Shown here: piece after piece, positions 1 through 10,734 of the stretch
Numbering within the stretch: position 1 is the first letter of the stretch
Layout of the letters: each line of letters opens with the position of its first letter
Assembly (NCBI GenBank): GCA_963691705.1
Contig: OY829537.1
Coordinates: 54,102,304-54,166,303 of the forward strand
Direction of reading: 5' to 3'
DNA length: 64,000 nt
Source: Viola odorata
Taxonomy: Eukaryota > Streptophyta > Magnoliopsida > Malpighiales > Violaceae
Translations under genes and position numbers: made by a program
Notes under the pieces: model-generated
What the model was told of the DNA's origin: nothing
Database searches by the model: none
Seen by the model: only the letters and a program-made list of their open reading frames with translations

Positions 1-367
1 GCAATCTCGCTACAGGTCTGGCCATGTTTGTATCCACCTGGCCGGCATCCCGCTTTTTCAATATCGGTGCAGTCCTCTTTGATCTCCTGTCACTTCGCCC
101 TAGACTACTTCTGATCACTGACACCCCTATAAACTGCTTATCTAACGCAATTTCCATGTCAATTCTATTGGCTACCCAGTCAAATCTTGCGAACCCAAAA
201 CATTTTCCTGCTCTATTTCTGCGAAACGGAATGAAAACATCGACCAAGGAACCAAATTGGGGTAATCTCCATCTACGAGTGATCAAATACCGAAGAGCTC
301 GTTGGTCTCCGTGGGCTGGTAGGTTTTCTAGGTAGTAAGTTATTTCATCAGTCCTTCGTTTCTCCAT
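1..367 (-). CDS. RNA-recognition-motif (RRM) protein, N-terminal part, runs off the left edge
   Basis: Reading the minus strand from an ATG at 367 gives an open frame of 122 codons with no stop before the window edge. Residues 11-17 read YYLENLP, a good RNP2 motif, and residues 55-62 read KCFGFARF, a good RNP1 motif. Between them lies a helix and a strand (residues 38-48, QFGSLVDVFIP), the normal beta-alpha-beta order and spacing of an RRM. After the domain the sequence turns basic (SDRRSKRTAPILKKR). RRMs bind single-stranded RNA, usually in splicing or mRNA handling. In plants, similar RRM ORFs with a DVFIP-type strand also occur in first ORFs of LINE-like retroelements, so host gene and retroelement remain open. 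No neighbour helps, because the rest lies outside the window. The domain call is good; the gene identity is not known. Confidence 0.6.
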   Translation of the reverse strand, partial: MEKRRTDEITYYLENLPAHGDQRALRYLITRRWRLPQFGSLVDVFIPFRRNRAGKCFGFARFDWVANRIDMEIALDKQFIGVSVIRSSLGRSDRRSKRTAPILKKRDAGQVDTNMARPVARL

Positions 368-2260
368 ATATGATTGGTTTTTTCACCCCGACCACAGTGG
401 GTGTGTCGGTGTTTGGTTGTACTCCGGTGGTAGTGGGCCAGCCGAAGTGGAGGACCTAGTCGGGTGATGGCGGCTAGGTTTCACGTTGAGAGTACACTAC
501 ACATCGTATAGCTATCCTTTTATAGGCCATTATTGATCTGACAAATTGGGCAGTTTGGTTCCTCCTAAGAATAGTGATATTTAAAGAGGTGATATATATA
601 AACTCGGTAACTAGGTCCCTTATTAGGGTTGACTAATCTAGATCTCATTGTGGGAAACACTCACCAGGTCCCTATTCGGGCCAGTTGGGCTAAGATGTAA
701 GTAGTACCTCAAAGTTTTAAAGTAGTTGTGTCAAGTCTTGAACCTAAGACCATAAGTCTAGTCAAAGTCCTCGTCAACCAACTCGACCATGCCCGAGGTG
801 ATACATACTTTTATATAGAAAATATACTTTTTTAAATCAGACTAATAGAGTTTTTCTTTACTAATTAACAAATTAATTAATTTTTGTCAAGGCCATTTGG
901 TAATTCGGTCACCACATTGTGTTCCGACTACTCTAGACTCGAGCCGAATAGGACCTTAGTAAAGCTCTCCCAGTAATACTAATAAATTCCTTCATAATTC
1001 TCTCAACAAAGATAGTTGATTTCATTGTTAACCTAAATCGAAGAACAATAATAATATAGATTTTATCCTTTTTTTAAAGATCATTTAAAATGTTCTTTAG
1101 AATTATGTCAATGACTTATAATGATGGTATGAAACTCACAAGAACAAAATCACTACATTATTGAAATTGGGGCTTCACAATAAAGATGTTGGAATACATA
1201 CGGTGGCGAAGCTTGGATAAAAATTTGGGTGGGGTGAAATAAGATAAGTTTTTTAAGGGGGGAGGAACGAAAAAATTAAACTTTAAGGACTATTATGAAA
1301 GAATTTAAATTTTTTAGGAGTGAATATGAAGGACAAATGAAAAAGAATAGAATTTTAAGGGCCATTATAGAAGAACTAAAAAATTTAGGAATAAAAAATA
1401 ATAAAACTGTAAGGATTAATATAGAAGAACCAAAAAGTTCGCCCCCTAGTCCTAAGGAGGCTTTGCCCTTGAATACATATACTATCCTAAATAAAATGCA
1501 CGATTTTCAGCATGCTTGTTAGTATGAAGTTTGCAGGTTTCATTGCTCAATCGCATTATGATGCATGACATGTAACATGCAAGGCTCAAGGGTTTGGCTC
1601 ACATAGATGGCTAGGCACTTGAGACTAGTTTGAGTCATCAACCGAAGTTGAATCACCCGAATTTGATCAACGACCTACCCACATTTTATATACCTCAAAT
1701 GAAATCATCCTATTTGAGATACTTCGCCTCGAAGTTGACTAATAGTCAGTCACACCCAACTTAGATGAGATCGATATTCAAGTAATTTGGGATCTTTCAA
1801 GCTAGCCAAAATATCTTAGACTGAATGAATCCATGAATGAATCAAGCTATACCACTATGTTAATCCCTATTTTACACAAACTTTATCAATCTATGAATGT
1901 CGCCGAGAATGAGTTTCTAGGGAGTTTGAGGGATTACACTGATTTCACATAAAACCTAGCTACCTTAAGTAGTTAGTTGGCTTTGGAAAGCTCTTATGCT
2001 TAACCTTTATAACAAAAATCCATCTTGAATGCTAGATATCTCACTAGCCTCGGGTTACACATACAAACTATTTTTTGGATGTAAATGTCAACATATTGAC
2101 AAGAAAAATCACAGAAATGCAATCATCAGATCATCACTTGAGTCCAAAATCACAAAAATGTAACCCGAGTCCAAACCCGAATCCAACCTCTAGATCTTCG
2201 ATCAGGCCTGTTAAGCCGTCACAGATCCATGATCCAGTGGTATATTTCAGGTAGAGGGAC
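368..2260. other. AT-rich spacer without a supported gene
   Basis: Both strands are broken by frequent stops. A 75-codon plus-strand frame at 1295-1522 is lysine-rich and low in complexity, and sits beside G-rich and A-rich runs typical of decayed transposon ends; no domain is recognisable. The stretch at about 600-960 has the look of old repeat sequence but no terminal repeats could be paired. Confidence 0.5.
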
Positions 2261-3052
2261 ATGTGTCTGGCGCCGCGTGAAACGACAATACAGAGTGGGC
2301 AAACGGTGTCGCTCAGGGAGTTATCGTCGCACGGAAGGTACGTGAGGTACGATTTCGCCACGTTAACGCGATGTGAGCTTATCGAGCTTAAGAGACGATT
2401 AATCTCTGAGCTTGAAAACGTTCGTTTTCTGAAGATCTGGTTGGATACATTTAACTAGGATGCACGACCCATTAACCCGTATCAACCGCCTCAAATCTCC
2501 TCCATCCAGCCAATGCCTCCGCCGTCACTTCACATCCCTGTCCTCCCCATAACTGTCACCGACGCCCCTGCATCTGCCGCAACAAAGATTCCCCACCAGA
2601 CCAAGAGGAAGACTCCAATTTCTCAGGGGACCAAAAGGAGCAATCCATTTTCGAAAGAGATGGATTCTAATTCTAAACGAGCCAGTTTCGATTCTCTAGT
2701 AGAGAGGGTAGTGTCTAGCATGATGAAGAGGTGCAGACAAATCTTGGGTAAGTTGATGAAGCTGAAATTCGCTTGGGTTTTTAAGAAGCCTGTTGATGTG
2801 GTGGGACTAGGGCTGTTTGATTATCATCAGATCATCAGAAAGCCTATGGATCTTGGTACAGTGAAGGTGAATCTTGAGACTAATGTTTACAAGTCACCAA
2901 TTGATTTTGCCGCTGATGTGAGACTCACATTTGATAATGCTATGGTTTATAACCCTGCGCAACATGATGTCCACGTTATGGCCTAGAAGATGTTAGCCTC
3001 ATTTGTGTTTGTAGTAGAAAGAGACGTAGTCAACCAAAACTCGACTGCTTAA
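2261..3052 (+). pseudogene. Bromodomain (GTE-type) transcription-factor pseudogene
   Basis: One frame carries the landmarks of plant GTE (global transcription factor group E) proteins, which bind acetylated histones. First comes the segment before the bromodomain (around 2320-2440, ending in ELIELKRRLISELENVR), then a proline-rich linker, then a bromodomain from about 2715. The bromodomain contains KFAWVFKKPVDVVGLGLFDY, then HQIIRKPMDLGTVK and the acetyl-lysine pocket YNPAQHDVH. The frame is stopped by TAG at 2456-2458, between the two landmarks, and by TAG at 2984-2986 just after HVMA, where family members continue with the last bromodomain helix. A degraded tail follows to a TAA at 3050-3052. 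There is no intron in the recognisable part and no C-terminal NET region. It is therefore a truncated, possibly retroposed copy that can no longer make a complete protein. Confidence 0.75.
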
Positions 3053-3294
3053 TGTTGTGAAAAATGTTTGAAGGCAGAAGATCTTACAGACTAACTAAAT
3101 AGAGAGCAAGTGTTGTTTTAAGGGATTTTGGCATAATTAAGTTTGTTAAGTAATACTTTGGAGATCAATCTAGCAAAAAATTTGTTGGTTTATAAGGTGT
3201 CAAGAGATGCTAAACAGTGATAGTGAGATCTTATTTATAGTGGTCGGAGACATTTTGTTCATTTTGATGAGGAAATAGTCAAAATATAAGAATT
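3053..3294. other. Short spacer, nothing recognised
   Basis: AT-rich sequence between the bromodomain pseudogene and the Athila-type remnant. I see no open frame, terminal repeat or RNA gene. Confidence 0.4.
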
Positions 3295-3687
3295 TATATT
3301 TTTTCTATGTATGTTGATCTTAGCATAGCCAATTGAAGCCAAGACTGACGTCCATGACACTTCCATCTCACTGGAATTCGATGGCGAGATCATCAAGTTC
3401 AACATGCTCGATGCCATGAAATATCCTACTGATTTTTCTAGTGTGAATTTTATTGATATTATTGATCCTGTCATTTCACAAGTTTTTGAGCTCACCACTA
3501 ACTACCCTTTGTAGCTTTCCCTTGACAAGAACATCACAGCTGCTACACTAGACAATATTAGGTCGACACTCCCGACGCCACCTGAATTAAAGGAGGTCAT
3601 CGCCGCATTAGAAGCCACCCAATTATTTCTTCTCCTATTGTATCCTTCGATCTCCCCACTGTTAATGCTAAACTTCCCCTTTCCATT

Positions 3688-4653
3688 GTGCAGGCACCCA
3701 ACCTGGAATTGAAGACCTTGCCCTTGCACCTCAAGTACGCCTATCTTGGCGATGGTGATACCCTCTCGGTAATCATCTCCAGTAAGCTTGACACTGCCGA
3801 TGAGCACGAATTAGTATCCCTGTTGAAAGAATTTCGGCAAGCTATCGGCTGGACTATTGTTGACATCAAAGGGCTTTCACTAGCCCTATGCACTCACCGC
3901 ATCCACCTTGATGATACCAGCTGATCAGTCCGACAACCTCAGCACCGCCTGAACCCGCCTATGATGGAGGTAGTGAAGAAGGAAGTACTCAAGTTGCTTA
4001 AAGCTGGAGTTATCTACCCCATATCCGATAGCACTTAGGTGAGCCTCGTTCAGGTCATGCCAAAGAAGATTGACATTACTATCACCACTGGCTAGAATGG
4101 AGAATTGATCCTCACAAGAATCCAAAACTGTTGGCGTGTTTGTATTGACTATCGTCGGTTGAATACCGCCACTCAGAAGGACCATTTCCCTCTTCCTTTC
4201 ATCTACCAGATGTTGGAACGTCTCGAGGGCAAGAAGCATTATTGTTGTTTGGATGGGTACTCCGGTTTCCACCAAATCCCAGTGGCGCTTAAAGACCAAG
4301 AGAAAATCACTTTCACCTGTCCCTTCGACACCTTTGCCTATAAGAGGATGCCATTCGGTCTCTGTATTGCACCTGCCACCTTTCAGCGTTGCATGGTTAG
4401 TATCTTCTCCAAGTTTGTGGAGAACAATATTGAGGTATTTATAGATGATTTTACTATTTATGGTAATTATTTTCCTAAATGTCTAGCCAATTTGAAAAAA
4501 GTTTTACAACGTTGTGTGGATACTAACCGTGTTCTGAACTTTAAAAAATGCCACTTTATGGTGGACCGAGGCCTTATCCTAGGCCATATTGTTTCCAGAA
4601 AGGGAATTGAGGTTGACAAAGCTAAAATAGAGGTCATAGAGTCTTTGTCGTAA
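3688..4653 (+). pseudogene. Athila-type reverse transcriptase, stop-containing
   Basis: A single frame from 3688 to 4653 gives the RT lead-in (LKYAYLGDGDTLSVIISS, AIGWTIVDIKG) and then the RT fingers and palm. It contains VCIDYRRLNTATQKDHFPLP, the strand LDGYSGFHQIP and the catalytic box EVFIDDFTIYG, in which the two aspartates of the YxDD-type motif are kept. The frame is broken by TGA at 3922-3924 and TAGs at 4036-4038 and 4093-4095. At the last stop (4651-4653), just after the RT thumb, the reading continues in another frame. The enzyme would copy element RNA into DNA in the virus-like particle, but this copy is dead. Confidence 0.8.
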
Positions 4654-4659
4654 CCGCTT

Positions 4660-5220
4660 GTGTGCGCGAGGTGTGCTCCTTTCTTGGCCTTGCAGGTTTT
4701 TACAGGCGGTTCATTAAGGATTTCTCAAAGATCACCTAGCCCATGTGTCAGCTCTTGTAGAAGGATATTGACTTTGTTTTTTATGCCAGCTGCAAGGCCT
4801 CATTCGATACCATCAAGGAGAAGCTCATTTCAGCCCCTATTATTCGAGCGTCCGATTGGAGTCTCCCATTCGAGATCATGTGCGACGCTAGTAACACTAC
4901 GGTCGGAGCTGTATTAGGGAAAAAGAAAGACCGAGAGACATACGTGATCTACTATGCCTCTAAGCTCTTAGATGAAGCACAACGGAACTATACCACCACC
5001 GAAAAGGAGCTTTTAGCAGTTGTCTTTCTTTTAGATCAATTTTGTCAATATCTTTAGACACTAAAGTCACTGCTTATTCTAATCATACAACTCTTCGGTG
5101 CCTCTTGACCAAGACGAACGCTAAGCCTCACCTCATACGATGGATCCTCCTACTCTTGGAATTTAACATCGACATCAAGAACAAGAAGGGCACTAAAAAC
5201 TTAGTTGCATATCACTGAAG
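4660..5220 (+). pseudogene. Athila-type RNase H, frameshifted
   Basis: After the RT stop, the RNase H domain is spread over more than one frame. About 4858-5057 reads LPFEIMCDASNTTVGAVLG, then YYASKLLDEAQRNYTTTEKE and LLAVVFLLDQFCQYL, which contains the catalytic DAS aspartate and the glutamate of TEKE. A stop at 5056-5058 and further frame changes break the C-terminal half. RNase H removes the RNA strand during reverse transcription. Confidence 0.65.
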
Positions 5221-5379
5221 GAAGATGAAGCACCAACGCCCATCCGTGACACTTTCTCTGATGAACATCTATGTCTAGCCCATGCTTCTCAATACCCGTG
5301 GTTTTCTGACATTGCTAACTTCTGTGGCTCTATTTCTTTCCTGCAGATTCCACAGCTGCGGAGCGGCATAGGATCAAGA

Positions 5380-6405
5380 AGTAGGCAAAGTACTACATTT
5401 GGGACAACCCATATCTATGGAAGCATTGCTCAGACCAAATCATACAACGTTGTGTCACCCTCGACGAGGTGCCCTCCATCCTTAAGTTCTGCCATTCCAT
5501 GCCCGGAGGAGGACACTTTGGTGCTAAGAAGACAGATCTAAAGGTTCTGGAGGCTGGCTTCTTTTTCCCCTCGATCTTCAAGGATAACTACATGTATTAC
5601 ACAGCATGCCCTCGCTGTCAGATGACTGGTAATATTGCTGCCCGTAGTCAGATGCCCCTTATTAGCATCATTGCTTGCACTCATTAGTGATCGTGGTACG
5701 CACTTCTGCAACCGCATTGTGGCTAACCTCCTCACCAAATATGGCGTCACTCATCCAGTGTCTATGGTGTACCACCCACAGACCAACAAAGAGGCCGAGG
5801 TGTCCAACCGTGAGATCAAGTCCATTCTTGAGAACATTTTCAATCAATCTAGGAAGGACTGTAGCTTGAAGTTGGACGATGCTCTTTGGGCATACCGTAC
5901 TGTGTTCAAAACCCCTATCGGTATGACTCCCTATCGGCTTTTCTATGGCAAACCGTGCCACCTACCAGTCGAGATCGAGCACAAGGTATTCTGGGCCATC
6001 CGCAAAGTCAACATGGATCTCAATGAGGATGGACAACATCGATGCCTACAGATTCAAGAGCTGGAGGAATTACGAGATGACGGTTATGAGAATGCATTGA
6101 TCTCTACAAGTGCAAGACGAAAGTCCATCACAATAAGTTGCTTTCTCACAAAACTTTCACAGTTGGGCAAAAGGTTTTACTATACAACTCTCGCCTCAGG
6201 ATTTTTGCAGGTAAACTGAAGTCTAAGTGAACTGGCCCCTACCTTGTTACGAATGTGTATGATCATGGCACCGTTGAGATTCAGAGCTTAGATACCGGAA
6301 TCATCTTCAAGATCAATGGTCATCACTTGAAGCCTTTCAAAGAAGGGTTCAAGCCTTTTACAACTGAAGAAATGGAGGTGGCTAAGCCATCTACTCAGGA
6401 GTAAT
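5380..6405 (+). pseudogene. Athila-type integrase with a deleted first catalytic segment
   Basis: The zinc-binding HHCC region is seen at about 5390-5630 (histidines in FCHSMPGGGHFG, cysteines in CPRCQ). It then jumps at about 5660-5690 straight to [11 protein letters not shown], which holds the second catalytic aspartate. In intact relatives about 60-65 residues lie between these, including the first aspartate (the WGIDFMGPF segment), so that piece is deleted. The third acidic residue lies in [12 protein letters not shown]. The core continues to about 6219 in another frame ([20 protein letters not shown]). A tail with further frame changes ends at a TAA near 6403. This integrase could not be active. 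Confidence 0.75.
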
Positions 6406-6410
6406 CCGTG

Positions 6411-6898
6411 TCACCAACGTAAAGGCCTTGACACTAACTAAGGCGCTTCGTGGGAGGAAACCCACGTTTCTTTCCTCTTATTTCCTCTTTTCCTTTCTCC
6501 ATTTTTCTTTTATTTTCTTATTTTTCTTTCTGTTGGATTCTCTTTATTTTGTCCTTTTCCCTTTGATTTTCTTCCAATATTTATTTTTCTTTTCCTTTTA
6601 CGATTTTCCCCTCTTGTTCTTTCCGCTTTTTATTTCAATTCCTCCATTTTTCCTCTCCTAGATTTTCTCCATTTTCCTTTTTTATTTATTTTCCCTTTCA
6701 CCTAAAATTAATTTGTTTCCTTCTCCGTACCACCTTTTTTCCAATCCTTTTCAAATTAGAATTGTAAATATTCTTTATTTGAAAAGGAGAGGATTTTTTG
6801 GTTGGGATTTGTAGGCAGTTAGGATTCTACTAGACCACTCAAGACGGGACCTACGCATGGAGATAGAGACAAACGGCTAGGACAGTCGTACAAAAGTA
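6411..6898. repeat. Pyrimidine-rich tract after the Athila pol, then spacer
   Basis: From about 6465 to 6720 the plus strand is almost purely T and C. The 77-codon open frame inside it (6428-6661) is a by-product of this composition, a run of F, L and S. The text just before it (GTGGGAGGAAACCCACGTTT) is a short inverted repeat, and such a sequence is usual directly after pol in Athila elements. The rest to 6898 has no gene. Confidence 0.5.
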
Positions 6899-7830
6899 GG
6901 TCACACGAACGATATCTCGGAAGTAGAAATCAACAATGTGAGAAGCATAGTCGATTTTGTGACAAGGCACTTAGTGAGCCATCTTGGAAAATCTATCCAT
7001 AACAAAGTGAGCCATCTTGGAAAATCTATCCAAAATCTTTTGTATTTGAGTCCTTGGTAAGCCCAAGATAAAATCCATACTGACATCCTCTCAAGGAGCC
7101 TCTGGCACATGCAGTGGCTTGTATACCCCCACATTTTGAATCGTGAGTTTTGCAAGGTGACAACTACAACACTATTGTATATGTCGAATGACATTTTGTT
7201 TGAGGTTAGACCAATAAAAGTTCTCTTTCAAGAGAGTTGTTGTCTTATGTCTTCTAAAATTCCCTACTAATCCTCCATCGAGATATTCCTAAATGATTGA
7301 TGGCCAAAGTGAGCAATGCGGAATGCACAATTGATTTTCTTTAAAAAGGAATCCTTCTTGTTGATGGAACAATCAATAAGGGTGTTAGGAAGTAAGGTTC
7401 CATGTTTCACCAAAGTCAGGATCAACTTGATATTTTCACAACTTCAAAAATAACGACCATCAATTACAAGGTAGTGAGACGGGTGTGTTGCTTACTCAAG
7501 GCATCAACCACTTTATTTTGGAATCATCGCTTATGCAGGAACTCGATCTAAATTGCATGGCGATTGTTAAGTTTCTATTGATAATTAAGATGCTTGAGTG
7601 GTTCATGATTAGTGCAGAGGATGAACTATTTTGGCAGCGAGTATTGGGTCTAATGATCCAAAGCTTAAACAATGACATAAAACTCCTTGTCATACATCGA
7701 GTACTTCATCTTGACATCATTCAAATTTCACTGAAGAAGGAAATGGGCCTCATTTCTTGGCTAAGTACAACATTGATGCCTATATTTTATGCATCACACT
7801 CTACTTCAAAGACGACGTCGAAGTTGGGAA
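6899..7830 (-). pseudogene. Minus-strand chromovirus-like RNase H and integrase fragment, heavily decayed
   Basis: Read leftwards from about 7810, the minus strand gives RNase H pieces (FEVECDA, VVLSQEMRPISFFSE, YSMYDKEFYVIV). Next comes the integrase zinc-binding region at about 7370-7140 (LFKENQLCIPHCSL, HKTTTLLKENFYWSNLKQNV, CCSCHLAK), and then the core [15 protein letters not shown] with the first catalytic aspartate. Many stops and frameshifts break every domain. Part of the core is deleted. The [10 protein letters not shown] segment is present twice because of a 33-bp direct duplication near 6974-7039. The orientation is opposite to the Athila remnant on its left. No LTR is firmly assigned. 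Confidence 0.7.
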
Positions 7831-8881
7831 GAGCATGGACGGGAGCTTGAGTGAGTTGCTTCCTGATAGCATGTATTTTATATATGTTTTGCCACATCTT
7901 TTTTGTCAACTTTAGACCTAGATGCTACTTATTAGTGTCTATTTCTTTCTTATTTGCAGTTATGCACATTAGAGGGGGTTCTTATAGAAATGCATGTTGT
8001 CAACTGGATTCTAAAGGGAAAGTTGATATCTTGCCCTCATCGCTCATCTTTGTCTACGCTGGAAGTTCGAGTCAATTATGGAAAGTTCGAAAAGAGAAAA
8101 TTCCTGATAGGGCTGCAGTTTCTTCTCCCGTGTGTCCAGCTCATCAATGAGCATTTAATGCGACTATAGTTCAACTAGTTATAGGATTTCTTATTTTCTA
8201 CTATATATATATTTAGACCTTTAGGTTTCTTAGGAGAACTCTCTCTTCGGGCGATTTTGTAACCCTTTATTTCGAAACTTCACCGACCTTGTAGTGACAT
8301 TGGAGAGCTGCGATTTCGCAGTGTCTCCTCCTTCTCTTCTTCTTCTTAATTTTATTTACGTTTTCTTTTATTTATCTCCTATTCATTTAAATATGAGCAT
8401 AAGTAGCTACATCCCATATTCTTAGTAAAGATCATCGAAGGTTGCGTTAGTTCTGATTGTAAGGTCTAATCATTCTTAATAAATTCCTGTATTTTGTATT
8501 CACTTGTTTATTACTTGCATGTCAATTTATCAAGGTCTGATTAGAGGTTCGGCCACCCTATAATTGTACTTAGATAATTACTGTCATTCTTGTAGCCTAG
8601 CTAATATACGAAGCTACTTGATAGAGTAGACGCCTAGTTGAGAGTCACTAAGTTGTTAGTCCAATCTAACTAGAGTAAACAACTAATTAGGGTTAAAAGA
8701 TTCAAGAGTACTATTTATCTTGCCCTAGTTGTGTCTTTTCTCCTCTTCATGGTCAGTTTGGTAAAATCTCTATTGATACGATCCTAGTTGCCTAGGCCCG
8801 CTTTGAGTTGTTGATCTAGTTCAAAGGTTCAGAATTGACGCGGAATATTGATAGATAGGCTCACGAGTGCAAACCTAGACC
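7831..8881. other. LTR/leader-like spacer, no gene
   Basis: No supported ORF. The stretch at about 8195-8350 has a TATA-like run (CTATATATATAT at about 8200) followed by leader sequence that resembles the promoter and transcript start region of a plant gypsy LTR. It could be the remains of an LTR belonging to the Athila remnant. No matching partner LTR was found in the window. Confidence 0.35.
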
Positions 8882-9754
8882 TGATAATAACCTATGTTAC
8901 CCAACCTAGTCGATTTCAAGTGAGGTTCTCACAAGGGTTGCTTGTGATGGGTTTGAATCGAGTCCAGGGTTTGATAGCAACTTCGGGTTTTACTTGAGGC
9001 TAATCCTAGCTTGCTAATTGAAGATTAGAACAAGGTTCGAGTCCACGAACAATAGAGTAAATACTCCCAAGATAAAGTCTCAAATTTATGATAAAAAAAG
9101 GGTATGTTTATTATTGAGCCAAGTGACTCCTTATATAGGCGCTATGCGCTAATACTACTTCAAATAGAACTAGGAGTTCTACTCAACTAATAAGTCTAAC
9201 TAATTAATTAAATAACTAAATAAAATAAATAATTAAATAGCTAATTAATATTCTAGAAGCTTCAAGACGCTTCCTCCTTGATGCGGCCATCTCTTCAAGT
9301 CGGATGTCGACTTGCGCTCCTTCTGCCAGCTATCTTCCAATTGGCTCGTGCACTTGGACTTAAAGTTGGTCCAGTGCCCGCCAACAACCAAAAATATAAG
9401 AAACAAGGTCGATCGCTTGCATCTGACCTTCCTTGTCCGGACCGGCTCTATCACAGTTGCCTGCTGTGCTTGCGCGTTGTCTTCTTGCGTGCTAGAATGT
9501 CACCTCGGGCCATCTATCGATCTACTCGTGCGAATTCTCCACACTTGGTCCCAAAGGAGATAACTCATCAAACTGCTCAGTGAGGCTCGTAGACCCTTGG
9601 TCGAAGCCTCTCTTCTAGGAAATGGCTCGGCTGGACATTCCTGACGCATCCGCTAGTGCGCTAGCATGCGATATGAGTGACCCTCGCCCTATGGCTCGAA
9701 TAGGCCGCCAAGGAGAATGACTGTTGCATGATCTACTCAATCTTAGATTGATCA
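8882..9754 (-). repeat. LTR-like block, minus orientation, related to the LTRs at 54364 and 61933
   Basis: The block begins TGATAATAACC and ends TTGATCA, giving TGAT...ATCA termini. On the minus strand it has a TATA box (CTATATAAGG, about 9132-9141) with leader sequence downstream. Part of that leader (GCCTCAAGTAAAACCCGAAG, about 8990) closely matches the LTR of element D (GCCTCAAGTAAAACACGAAG, about 62225). Flanking 5-bp sequences do not match, so the exact limits are uncertain. It is probably a solo or truncated LTR of the C/D family. Confidence 0.4.
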
Positions 9755-10734
9755 GGTATAATATCAAATGGAAAACACGTTAGTAAAACTCACGAGATCG
9801 ATTAAATGCAAATTTGAAGATTAATAGGTTCGATTAGGTCTCATGCATATTCATGCTCATACTTTAGATGCCTCTACTAAGAAGAGCGAACTTAGCTACT
9901 CATACACATAATTGAAAGCAAAATAAACAATGTACTGAAAAATATGATAGTAATCCTTCGTTGCCGAAGGAGTTGAATGTATCAAAGATGATGGAGAACC
10001 AGAGGAGAGATTCAAACCCAAAGACAACCGACCCCCTTCTCAAAACCCTAAGGAGAGTATAAATACTCCTAAAAAGTAGCTAAGAGCGGAAAAAGGAAAT
10101 AAAATCCTAATAAAATTTAAATTGTATTTTGAATTACTCTCTCCTTACCAAAGATTCCTAACAAAGCAAAAATAGCAAGACGCATCTTCAATCAGTCCTA
10201 CATTAATGCTTCCATCATCAAGGCAGGAAAATCATCCTCCAGCATCTTTAATTCCGCTGTCTGCTCCGTAGGTTTCGCCAGGATGGTGGATGGGCCAAGT
10301 GAATCTGTCTTGGCCAAAAGAGATCACTCCAACGTCCCAGTCAAAAATGACAACCAAGAATGCAACTGCTCCAAATGTGCCCAAAATCATGCCTAATTCT
10401 CCACTTTCTGCTCTTTTCATCTGACTCAATAACAAGACAAAATAAAACAAAACAAAACACATAAAAAGATAAAAATCAGAAAACACTTGCAGTTAACCAT
10501 CCATCTCATCACATAGAATGCTCAAACACTTTAATTCACAACTCCAAAATCGTATTACTAAGGCCTAACCAATACCCCAAACATCCTGCATATACATAGT
10601 CATAATTCAGGTGCTCCATGATAAAATCATGCAAACTAAAACACAACAAACTGTTCTGTCTTCCTATGTTTCCTCCTATTCCACATGAACTGCTCCATTT
10701 TTACAAGTACTTTTGAGCCTTGTTTTTTTACAGC
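9755..10734. other. Spacer with a second LTR-leader-like segment on the minus strand
   Basis: No supported gene. On the minus strand, 10090-9780 has a TATA-like GTATTTATACTC followed by a leader with GAGTAGCTAAG and TCTTCTTAGTA. The leader resembles the plus-strand text near 8395-8430. The 84-codon minus frame at 10232-10486 has no recognisable domain. The right edge is the insertion point of element A (flank ACAGC at 10730-10734). Confidence 0.35.

Larger units (their letters stand above)
3295..6410 (+). mobile_element. Decayed Athila-lineage Ty3/gypsy retrotransposon (pol part)
   Basis: Three kilobases read, with stops and frame changes, as the protease-to-integrase part of an Athila-type element. 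The order is a linker upstream of RT (about 3345-3512, including EFDGEIIKFNMLDAMKYP), RT, RNase H, integrase, and a C-terminal tail ending at about 6403 in VEIQSLDTG and INGHHLKPF. The wording of these segments is characteristic of Athila rather than of Tat or chromovirus pol. No LTR or primer site could be paired with it, and gag is missing on the left. A pyrimidine-rich tract follows on the right. Confidence 0.75.

Noticed and set aside
24..335. 103-codon plus-strand frame at the left edge
   Set aside because: The minus strand over the same bases encodes a good RRM with RNP1 and RNP2; the plus frame has no recognisable feature.
1295..1522. 75-codon lysine-rich plus-strand frame
   Set aside because: Low complexity and AT-rich, no domain, flanked by decayed repeat sequence.
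6428..6661. 77-codon open frame rich in F, L and S that looks like a membrane protein
   Set aside because: It is a translation of a pyrimidine-rich tract, with no start context or family resemblance.
9180..9250. AT-rich run of TTAATTAAATAACTAAATAA-type units that could be a satellite or origin
   Set aside because: Short and irregular, and explained as AT-rich sequence within an LTR-like block.
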